Positions 36,211 through 44,113 of a stretch of 64,000 bases of DNA are shown here, piece by piece. This DNA comes from Solibacillus silvestris. Lineage in GTDB: Bacteria > Bacillota > Bacilli > Bacillales_A > Planococcaceae. A model generated the notes under the pieces. That model was not told where the DNA came from and did not search any database. It saw only the letters and a list, made by a program, of their open reading frames with translations. The translations under genes and the position numbers were made by a program. Positions within the stretch are counted from its first letter, which is position 1. Each line of letters opens with the position of its first letter. The DNA is taken from NCBI GenBank assembly GCA_001586195.1, contig CP014609.1, positions 346,001 through 410,000 of the forward strand. The letters run 5' to 3'.

Positions 36211-37015
36211 TAACTCAACTTTCAAATGCTAAATATATATAGGAATTGTCATTAAAAAGTCTTTCATTCCTATTGGAGTGAAGGGTATTTTCTATTTTGA
36301 GAGAGGCGTAACAATAGAAGAAAAGCAAGAGTAAGTACCTGAAAAGAAAAATATATGCAGCTTTCAAAAGATGAGTTAGTGAATCGCTTAATAGCAGGTA
36401 AACAATATGTGGATGAAAATCAAGAAAGATGGATCGAATCATTTTGAACAGTTCAAATAATTAAAAATATGGGCATTCGCAATAAGTAGTGGACTGCCCA
36501 TTCTTTTTCTTACTAAACAATTTGTTCGTTCAATTGTGTAGTAACTTCATTTGGTATATTTATTTTCGGTGATAGCATAGTGATAAATTTCAATATCTGA
36601 TTCAATGAAACCTCTTCGTTTCGCTCCATGCAGTGTTTGGTACATATTCTCTCTACCAACAGGGTTGTCCGTATGAATATATATTTTGTTTGCCCGTAAC
36701 CCTTTTTCACAAATATATTTTACTAAGTCATAACCTGTAGGCAATAGATTACCTTGAAGGTCTTCTCCTAAATCATGATCAAGAGAGAGTATGTCTACTT
36801 TGTGAGTTTCGAGTAAGTGAATGGCTTCTTGAAACGTTCTTGCCACGACAAAACCAATAGGACAATCTCTTAAATCATCCACATATACATTTATCATCAT
36901 ATGAATTCCTTTCCGTAGTGACTAGAATTACTGATATTTTACAGTAGATATTGATTCTTATCTATATAAAAATATAAACAGAAATAGTCCTTCAACTAAT
37001 TCTGTAAAAATTGTT
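36205..37015. repeat. Duplicated block, copy 2 (other copy about 6500-7250)
   Basis: Contains a degraded leader hairpin (about 36256-36300), a trace of the small ORF, and the intact receiver-like gene on the minus strand. It is followed by recombinase A3. Confidence 0.75.
36547..36900 (-). CDS. Receiver-like (cyclic-phosphate processing receiver type) protein, 117 aa
   Basis: The ATG at 36898-36900 follows AAAGGAATTC. The small single-domain protein begins INVYVDDLRDCPIGFVVART and has DILSLDHDLGEDL at ~37-49 and IYIHTDNPVGRENM near 93. This matches the receiver-like family with a conserved acidic DHDLG motif (often called cyclic-phosphate processing receiver domain). The enzymatic role is predicted only. 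A decayed copy lies at 6822-7150, and both copies neighbour an A-type recombinase. Confidence 0.7.
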   Translation of the reverse strand: MMINVYVDDLRDCPIGFVVARTFQEAIHLLETHKVDILSLDHDLGEDLQGNLLPTGYDLVKYICEKGLRANKIYIHTDNPVGRENMYQTLHGAKRRGFIESDIEIYHYAITENKYTK

Positions 37016-37238
37016 AAATCTTTAATAGTAGAAAATAGCTTGTTAACCGGTGAGGAATATTTTGAGTTACCTCCCTTTAATTAAGATGTTTTCCATGCAT
37101 AAATAGGGTTTTGGGGTCTATTATTTATCGTTATCAATTTATAAAGAATATAAATCTATGTATAAAGGTGGAAGAAATAGTTAACAATAGTGTTAACAAA
37201 TGGTTTAGGTGTAAGAATGAAAGAAAGGATGGTAACAT

Positions 37239-38159
37239 TTGACCGATCATACAAGGAAATATTGGATTAGCAATCACGAGGGAATTCTTAAACAAACGAG
37301 ATTGATATTAAATGAATACTTACTAAGTTTAAAATTAGCGAATAAAGCGGAATCAACGATTTTAAGATACCGTACCTTCTTAGAACGGTTTTTCAACGAG
37401 TATTTAGTTGAATTGGATAGGCTAACGTCTGAAGATGTATTGGAGTGGGTGAACAAATATTCGGTAGGGAAAAAGGAATCAACAGTGATTATTGCACTTT
37501 CTATTTTAACTTCTTTTTTTAACTTTTGTCTCGCGGAAGATTATTTAGATAAAATGTTGATGAAAAAAAGATGGGGACCTAAAGCATCACAGCCCTTGCC
37601 TAAGTTTCTCACAGACCAAGAGTATGCCCGTGTAAAATTAGCAGCGGAACAGTTATCACTCAGAGATCGGGCAATTGTCTTGTTTCTATTTACATCGGGT
37701 TGCCGCCGTTCCGAAGTAGCGAACTTATTAATTCAAGATGTGGATGTAAAACAACGAACAGCAGAAGTGAGAGGGAAAGGAAACAAGATTAGAAAGGTTC
37801 ATTTTTCGGTGGAGTGTGCTCTGGTTTTAAAAGAGTACTTGTGTACAAGATCAAGTGAGGAAACAGAACCCTTATTTTTAAACAAACATGGGGAGAAACT
37901 CCAACAAAGTGGTATCTATAAAATAACGACGAAACTTGGGAGATTAGCAGATTTAGACCACTCATTGCATCCGCATTGTTGTCGACATACTTTTGCAACG
38001 AATATGTTAGCAAAAGGGGCAGAACTGGAATTTATCGCAGATGAAATGGGTCATACGAACCTGAATACGACCCGTGTTTATGCTCGTATCCTAATACAAC
38101 ATATTGTCCGAGATACTGCAGCTTATACTGCAGGTACTGGAGCAGTTACAAGGTGCTAA
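37239..38159 (+). CDS. Tyrosine recombinase A3 with its C-terminus replaced by S-layer DNA
   Basis: TTG start at 37239 with AAAGGATGG upstream, as in A1. Residues 1-284 match A1 closely: core-binding domain ~20-105, catalytic R156, H246, R249, H272, Y281. After VYARI the sequence switches to LIQHIVRDTAAYTAGTGAVT and stops at 38159. The DNA after about 38095 is S-layer sequence read in another frame. The last ~14 residues of A1, which normally help lock neighbouring subunits together, are missing, so the protein may be inactive or altered. No B partner follows. Confidence 0.85.
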   Translation: MTDHTRKYWISNHEGILKQTRLILNEYLLSLKLANKAESTILRYRTFLERFFNEYLVELDRLTSEDVLEWVNKYSVGKKESTVIIALSILTSFFNFCLAEDYLDKMLMKKRWGPKASQPLPKFLTDQEYARVKLAAEQLSLRDRAIVLFLFTSGCRRSEVANLLIQDVDVKQRTAEVRGKGNKIRKVHFSVECALVLKEYLCTRSSEETEPLFLNKHGEKLQQSGIYKITTKLGRLADLDHSLHPHCCRHTFATNMLAKGAELEFIADEMGHTNLNTTRVYARILIQHIVRDTAAYTAGTGAVTRC

Positions 38160-38826
38160 AGCAACTGGAGTTTATACAAACGCTACAACATCTGCAAACA
38201 AATTAACAATTGAGTCAGCAGCTGGAGAAGTTGCTTACAATGGTGTTAAAGTAGTATTTGAAAGAGCTACTACAATTGGTGATACAGTAACTACATCTTA
38301 TGATGCAGCTACTAAAACATTAAAAGTAACATTACCAGTAAGTGATGCTGTAAATGGTACACTTGACGCTGCTGCAACATTAGCTGCAGTAGAAACTGCA
38401 ATTGAAGCTGATACTTCAACAGCCTTAACTGCTAGTCTTGCTGGATTTGAAGGAACTGAATCTGCTGAAGAGTTAGTTGGAAAAACTATTACATTAACAG
38501 GTGCAACTGCTTCAGCAGCTGTTGTTAATGGAAAGTTAACACTAACATTCTCTGAAGCTATTACAGCATTTACAGATTTAACTCTAAATAATGTTGGTAC
38601 AACAACTATTACACCAGAAGCAGGGGCTAAATCACTTTCTGCTGATGGTAAAACTCTTGTAATTACTTTAACAGCTGATGAAGAAGCAGCGGTTTCAGCA
38701 GCAACAACTGTTACAGGAATTACTGCAACACCTAAAGTTGTAGGTCAACCATTCAAAGTAAATGGTTATACTGCAGCTAACGGTGAAACTGTTGTAGCTC
38801 CTGCACCAGTAACTATTTCTAAATAA
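38104..38826 (+). pseudogene. S-layer 3' fragment fused behind recombinase A3
   Basis: It is nearly identical to 35041-35757 of the silent cassette and encodes the last ~235 residues (ESAAGEVAYNGVKVVFE, VTLPVSDAVNGTLDAAATL, ITGITATPKV, PAPVTISK, TAA). It has no start or ribosome site of its own; the frame overlaps the end of A3 by 56 bases in a different frame. It is followed by the family 1 terminator. Confidence 0.85.
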
Positions 38827-38883
38827 TAAAATAGTTGCACATGTAATTCTAACAAATCAATAATTTGTTAGAGTTATATAAAA

Positions 38884-38922
38884 AGTCCATGTATGAGAGA
38901 AATCTTGTACAAGGACTTTTCT
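38884..38922 (+). terminator. Terminator, cassette-end family 1
   Basis: AGTCCATGTA / TACAAGGACT with the family loop, followed by TTTCTTAC. Confidence 0.8.
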
Positions 38923-39198
38923 TACACTTATACAGCCGGTTATTACCTAATTAGCACTGACTTCTATTACAGGTATTAGTGCTGTTTAAATATTACTACG
39001 CCATTACAAGGTTATTTAAATGTAAGAAGATTAATGTACCATTAAAATGAATAGAATTTAATATAGGGGATATAGTGAGTTTGATATAGAAAATAGTGGA
39101 GTTCGTTTACTTCATGATGGTTATGAATTTATGAGAAATTGTGAACACGATGCTAAATAATTCTGATATTTTTACAACAATTTCAGAATTGACGAAAG

Positions 39199-39237
39199 TC
39201 TCTACATGGCTTCGGCTGTGTAGGGCTTTTCTTTTTT
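39199..39237 (+). terminator. UUCG-loop terminator, family 2
   Basis: TCTCTACATGGC-TTCG-GCTGTGTAGGGC followed by TTTTCTTTTTT; nearly identical to 3731-3768. Between 38923 and 39198 only short decayed frames are visible. Confidence 0.8.
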
Positions 39238-39316
39238 CCCTTCATCCTGCGGTCATGTATAGAGCCGTAATAACTTAACTTTCAAATAGTTAATATTAAT
39301 ATGAAGTAACAAATGG

Positions 39317-39360
39317 GTGCCTTTCATTCCGAATGTGGAGTGAAGGGCATTTTCTATTTT
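39317..39360 (+). terminator. Leader hairpin before a truncated SLH gene (candidate attenuator)
   Basis: GTGCCTTTCATTCC pairs with GGAGTGAAGGGCAT, then TTTCTATTTT and, directly after, GAGGAGG. It is the same layout as at 6555-6606. The leader ORF here is only MEEKQC (39377-39397). Confidence 0.55.
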
Positions 39361-39390
39361 GAGGAGGAATAATTAAATGGAAGAGAAGCA

Positions 39391-40254
39391 ATGTTAGTAC
39401 GAACTTTCGATTTAAAGGGTTCTAAGAAAATGCCATTTAAAGATGCCAACGAAAGTGGCTTTAAAAATGATATTTCTGCCATGTATGCTTATGGCATTAC
39501 AATTGGTACTTCTAAAACTGCATTCGGAGTAAATAAGCCAGTTACTCGTGGACAGTTAGCTTTATTTATACACCGCATTCAAAAATTACAAAATCCAAGT
39601 CCGTTAAACGGTATCTGGAATGGTTATTATTATCAAACTAATGGTACTAAAACAAGCTTAAATTTAACAATTGAACAGAACATTGCAGTGTTCAATTTTA
39701 AAGAACCTTCGGGTACAATAGGTGTTAACTCAAGTATCCTAGATTTCGATGAAGAAACTGGCATCTTTAAAACGAAAGATAAGAAATGGCATATTCAACC
39801 TAGTGGCTATACATTAGGAGAATTCGAAGGGGTATTAACACCAAATAATTATTTAGCTGGATTCTTCATACATGGCTCTACAGCGAAGACATTTGAATTA
39901 CAAAACGTACGATCTTACCCACAAGATGCCACAGCTCATTTAAATGGGAAGTGGGAAGGGACAAGTCAATTGAACGGCAAAGATAATCAATCTGCTGCTA
40001 TTACACTCAACAATTCAACTGGAATATTTACTTTCGGTCCTACACCGGAAAACCCTAATGTTCCTTTAGGTACTTATAGTTTTTCTGTAAACACTAGTAA
40101 TTCAGGTTTATTCAAATTAGTGCCAAAAGCATGGATTGAAAAGCCGAATGGTTATACCTATACAGAAGGTACAGCAGTTATTTCAAATAAAAATTTCATT
40201 TTGGGCTATCGAGAAGAAAAGAGTGCAAGACGCTTCTTAGTTGAAAAACAATAA
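39391..40254 (+). CDS. 5'-truncated SLH-domain protein, 287 aa
   Basis: The frame opens in the middle of an SLH repeat: MLVRTFDLKG is normally internal. A complete SLH repeat follows (PFKDANESGFKNDISAMYAY, VTRGQLALFIHRI, residues ~14-65). The other ~220 residues are beta-rich with two related units (LNGIWNGYYYQTNGT / LNGKWEGTSQLNGK). There is no signal peptide. The join with the MEEKQ leader at about 39390 marks a recombination breakpoint. The ATG overlaps the MEEKQC stub, so low-level translation is possible but export is not. Confidence 0.65.
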   Translation: MLVRTFDLKGSKKMPFKDANESGFKNDISAMYAYGITIGTSKTAFGVNKPVTRGQLALFIHRIQKLQNPSPLNGIWNGYYYQTNGTKTSLNLTIEQNIAVFNFKEPSGTIGVNSSILDFDEETGIFKTKDKKWHIQPSGYTLGEFEGVLTPNNYLAGFFIHGSTAKTFELQNVRSYPQDATAHLNGKWEGTSQLNGKDNQSAAITLNNSTGIFTFGPTPENPNVPLGTYSFSVNTSNSGLFKLVPKAWIEKPNGYTYTEGTAVISNKNFILGYREEKSARRFLVEKQ

Positions 40255-40533
40255 CCTATATTTCGAGCATTCTTTCAATGTTTCCTTATAAAAAGGGTGT
40301 CTGTTATGGGTTAGGTGCAAAATTAGCTGTATTTTTAATTATGAGATCACCGATGGATGTTGATGCAGGAAATGTTTCTCGGGATGAAACTGCACTTATA
40401 TTAGCTGCTGTGGTGCTAATACATAAGTTAATCAGCGAATCTTATTCATCGGTGAATATACACTATATTCGTTCTCAAATAAAGAGGAGTACAGGAAATA
40501 CCGCTTCGACAAAAAATCCCCTCCGCTTTAGGA

Positions 40534-40643
40534 GGGTTTAAAGAGTGGCGACTACCATATATTACTGAACTGAAAAGATTTTCACGACGTAGAACGTTCC
40601 CATGGTTAAGAAGGGCTTTGCAAAGCTCTAGACTGTCTATATG
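40534..40643 (+). pseudogene. Fragment of a DUF1566-like gene
   Basis: The frame gives GFKEWRLPYITELKRFSRRR, matching GFKDWRLPNITVLKKFSRLR of the gene at 22756. It begins abruptly behind a short CCCTCC/GGAGGG hairpin (40519-40536). The weak 87-residue frame at 40278-40541 in front is unsupported. The rest of 40255-40789 holds only the terminator at 40685. Confidence 0.6.
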
Positions 40644-40684
40644 ACGCAATAACTGTCACCATGCCGTTAGACGAAATAATAGAG

Positions 40685-40730
40685 AAAGCCTGAGAAATTT
40701 TACCGTAAGTAAATTTTCTCAGGCTTTAAA
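40685..40730 (-). terminator. Terminator of the coiled-coil protein gene
   Basis: AAAGCCTGAGAAATTTTAC and GTAAATTTTCTCAGGCTTT form a stem of about 17 bp (one mismatch). It serves the minus-strand gene ending at 40790 and may act in both directions. Confidence 0.75.
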
Positions 40731-40789
40731 TAATAATGATAGGAAAGCAGTTAATCTATTACATGTTAAATAGTTACATGATGATAGGA

Positions 40790-41803
40790 TTATTTTCCGT
40801 TAGTAACAACTTCGTCTAATTTTAAATCCAATACACTAGAGACATCTTTAGCTTCTAGCCCATTAGTTTTATCCATGATTTCATTTACTTCATTGTCAAA
40901 TTTATCTACACTTGCATTTGCTTTGTTGATTTCAGCATTTGCTTCCTCTTGCGCTTTATTAGCTTTGTCCAACTCGTTATTAGCAGTATCGATTACGCCG
41001 TCAGCTTTCGTGATTTCGGCATTTGCTTTGTTGATTTCTTCGTCACCACCCGATTTTAAATCAGCTACATTATTATTCAATCCTTCAACTGATTCAAGCA
41101 ATGCTGCAATTTCCTTAGCATCTGTTTCTGCGTCAGCTATCGCTTGATTTAAATCCGCTTGAAGTTGGTCTCTCTCTTTAATCGCAGCATTATACTTTTC
41201 AGTTTGCTCTTTAAGTTGAGCTTCTGCATCATTCAGCTTTTGCGAAGTTTCTTCAAGTTCAGTATTAGCTTTCTCTAACTCTTCTTCTAATTCTGCAATT
41301 TGTGCTCTCAAGTCTTTAATAAGTGTAGTAGCGTCATCGAGCTTGAGTTTTGTATCTGCTAATTCTTGTTTTGTAGCAGTGTTGGAAATAACTAAATCAT
41401 TGTAGCTCTTCTCTAAAGCCTTGAAATTATTACCTACTTCTTCCAGGCTCTTTGTTAGACCTGCAATTTTATTATCTTTATCTTTAATTGTCCCCTCTAA
41501 TTCTTCTACTTTCCCTTGTAATTTAACAACGTCACCTTTAAGCAGAGCAATTGTCCCTTTTTGCTGATTGATGAATGCATTTGCTTTTCCGATTTTATTG
41601 TTCGCTTCCTGATGAAGGGTTTGAACTTTGTTGATTAAAGCTGCTTGATTTTGGTCGTACTTCACTACTTGATCAGTTTGAAAAGAGATTTTGCTTTTGA
41701 TAGCATTTAATGTGTCAGAACCATCATATGCGACAACTCCCACTGATGCTGTTGTAAATAATGAACCTGCCAAAATTAGTGCTTTTCCTGAAAAATAACC
41801 CAT
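40790..41803 (-). CDS. Secreted coiled-coil protein, 337 aa
   Basis: The ATG follows TTGGAGGAA. A signal-like N-terminus (ALILAGSLFTTASVGVVAYD) precedes almost continuous heptad-type coiled coil at ~50-260 (LKGDVVKLQGKVEELEGTI, IAELEEELEKANTELEETS). A repetitive tail (INKANA / ITKADG / LDKANKAQ) follows at ~255-310. It resembles surface or wall-associated coiled-coil proteins, with no enzymatic domain. It is flanked by its own terminator and is monocistronic. Confidence 0.75.
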   Translation of the reverse strand: MGYFSGKALILAGSLFTTASVGVVAYDGSDTLNAIKSKISFQTDQVVKYDQNQAALINKVQTLHQEANNKIGKANAFINQQKGTIALLKGDVVKLQGKVEELEGTIKDKDNKIAGLTKSLEEVGNNFKALEKSYNDLVISNTATKQELADTKLKLDDATTLIKDLRAQIAELEEELEKANTELEETSQKLNDAEAQLKEQTEKYNAAIKERDQLQADLNQAIADAETDAKEIAALLESVEGLNNNVADLKSGGDEEINKANAEITKADGVIDTANNELDKANKAQEEANAEINKANASVDKFDNEVNEIMDKTNGLEAKDVSSVLDLKLDEVVTNGK

Positions 41804-41821
41804 TTTTAAAATTCCTCCAAT

Positions 41822-42741
41822 ATTGTAATGTTTATACTACATTTCCAACTAGTAGTAATATTAGTAGTATACTCACGGTTGGTATCTATTATTCCTATAT
41901 TTTGTGAGAATTTTACTATAGTTAATTTTTACTTTTTAAATTTAAAATATTTAGATACTTATAGCATGTTCTTTAAAAAGTAAGAATGATAAATATATTA
42001 CAATTTTATGAAATTATTGATTTAATTATATTGCTGAAATTCTTACTTTCTAAATAATGTTAAGTTACGTATAAATATTCCGGTTTATGCTTTCATAAAA
42101 TTCATACCTAGCATATTGGGGAGAGTGTAAAACATAGAAACGTATTGAGCGCAATTAAAAAGAATTTAACGCTTAGGAGAAAAATTTAAGTAGTAGATAT
42201 AGTGATAAATGGAACTTGCTTAATTATCCATTTGAACAAAATAAAAAAGACTAAGCGGCAGTCAGCTTAGCCCTCATGAAGATGGGGTGATTTTTGCGTT
42301 TTTTAAGAACTGGTATATTAGTATTCTCTGGGTAGATTTTTATGAATTAATATACAGAAAATACAACGGGTGGTGTATAAAGTTCAGCCCTGTGACAACA
42401 GAACCGTCCCCCGGTCACACCCTGTCAAAATCGCTATCCGACGGCAGTAACAATAATATAAAAAAAGCTAAAACACGAGTTGCCAATTATGAGAAGGGAA
42501 AAACTAAAGCAAATGGTAATTTAGACATGAAACTAGTAATAGAGCTGCCAAATGGGAAGGAGAAGGAGCAGTCATTGAAGAGACTTAAATAGAGGTTTCA
42601 TGCACTAAGGAAGCATTGACTACATTTTCATTTTTAAATCCCCATTGAAATACTGGCGTATCAGACAGCCATTTTATACAAATGGGGATTTTCTTTTTTA
42701 TTCATTTCTCAAAAGCTAATTTAAAAAAGCTTTTCCCTTTC
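41822..42741. other. Gap with one terminator and no supported gene
   Basis: The stretch is AT-rich and without obvious structure to ~42285. A 101-residue frame at 42287-42592 lacks a ribosome site and includes the phrase ACAGAACCGTCCCCCGGTCAC, a low-complexity scrap seen in Bacillaceae intergenic DNA; its Lys-rich end may be a remnant. A clear hairpin AAATCCCCATT / AATGGGGATTT with a T tail lies at 42636-42700. Confidence 0.5.
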
Positions 42742-43635
42742 TTATCCCGTCACCAACGGACAACTCTCATCAGCTGCCCATTCATTCAACGACCCATCAT
42801 ACACCGCCACATTTTCCTGCCCTAACTTATTCAGTAATAACGCATTCCATGTGGCTGCAATTCCCCCACCGCAATAAGTAATCACCTTTTTATTTGGAAC
42901 CAGAGCACCTAATTTTTCGAAGGTAGCTCGTAATGTTGCGTCATCGTACAGTAAACGTGTTTCTGGGTCTGAGTGAGATCCGAAAAAGGCATGCTTGCTT
43001 CCTGGAATATGACCAGGGCGCGGGTATGTTGTAGTTTCACCGCGGAAGTCTGCTTCTGACAAACTATTGATCAATACAATATTTTCATCGCCTAAAGCAG
43101 CTTTTACCTCTTCTTTTGAGACAATCAGATGCTCACGGCGTTTTCCTGGAAATGGCGCAGGCTTATATGTGGAAATGCCGGATTCTGTTGGGCGTCCATC
43201 GAGCTTCCACTTGCGGAATCCACCGTCGAGCACAGCTACATTATCAAAACCTTCATATTTTAACTGCCAGCGTAAACGTGCCGACCAGTCAGATGCTAAT
43301 ATATCAACATTTACTAATGGACCGCGGTCATAGATCACTACATATGTTTCATCTGTAATTCCCAACGGTTCCACCGCTTTTAGAAATTGTTCTCTCGTTG
43401 CAATTTTAAAAGGTGCCTTACCTTCAGGGTTGGTGAAGTCTTTCAGTAAATCAGCATAAGCTGCTCCGGGAATATGCTCTTCCTTGTAAGCTTCGTAACC
43501 GGACCATAGCTCTGGAAACCCTTCTCCTTCAGGAATTTTTAAAAATGTTGATGCATCAATTAAGCGTAAGTTTGGATCTACCAAACGTGCCTCTAATCAG
43601 TCACCATCCACTACATAAGGAATATTTCTCATCAT
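42742..43635 (-). pseudogene. sseA: Thiosulfate/3-mercaptopyruvate sulfurtransferase with in-frame TGA
   Basis: The natural start is ATG 43633-43635, after AAAGGAGCTTG. Codon 13 (43597-43599) is TGA where the family has Trp (VVDGD*LEARLVDPN). The rest is a complete two-domain rhodanese: an inactive N-terminal domain, linker, then a C-terminal domain with the active-site loop YCGGGIAAT. It would transfer sulphur from thiosulfate or mercaptopyruvate to thiophilic acceptors. Unless UGA is read through or translation restarts at TTG 43584 (no ribosome site), it is inactive. A sequencing error is also possible. Confidence 0.8.
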
Positions 43636-44040
43636 TATCAAGCTCCTTTTGAATTATTCTTACTGAATTACTCTGTATAAATTTCACTTTAGCACAACTT
43701 ATTGGTGAGTTCTATTTGCTGCTTTGGTAGGTATCACAAACTTAACTGAATGTAGATTAGCCAGCTGTGAAATTTGAACAATCGATATAATGTGGAGTAC
43801 TTTAAGTACTAAATAGAATTAATGATACATGAAATAGCTGATATTAATAAGAAATAAGGCCCTGATTGACGGAATAGGAGAATTGCCTCTACTACATATT
43901 TCTGAAATTTAATAAAATTTAAACATTGGATAAATATAACTTTAATATTCAAATGATGTAATGGTGTAAGTAAGTGTTAAGTGTTCCTATTAAAAGTGAA
44001 GTTTTCAAAAACAAGTAAGATCGTATTCATCTAATCTCCC

Positions 44041-44083
44041 AAAGCAAATCCTTTAATTAAATACAGAAGGGTTTGCTTTTTTG
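44041..44083 (+). terminator. Hairpin with T tail in the leader of the nuclease gene
   Basis: AAAGCAAATCCTT and AAGGGTTTGCTTTTTT pair; the T run ends ~17 bases before the ribosome site AAGGAGC. No plus-strand gene precedes it, so it is a candidate attenuator. The rest of 43636-44040 shows no gene. Confidence 0.5.
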
Positions 44084-44113
44084 AGATATAAAAAATTATA
44101 AGGAGCTAAACAA

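Noticed and set aside
40278-40541. 87-residue open frame after the truncated SLH gene
   Set aside because: No ribosome site or recognisable domain; it runs into a hairpin and a DUF1566 remnant.
42287-42592. 101-residue open frame
   Set aside because: No ribosome site, mixed composition, and it reads through an intergenic-type GC-rich scrap; at best a remnant.
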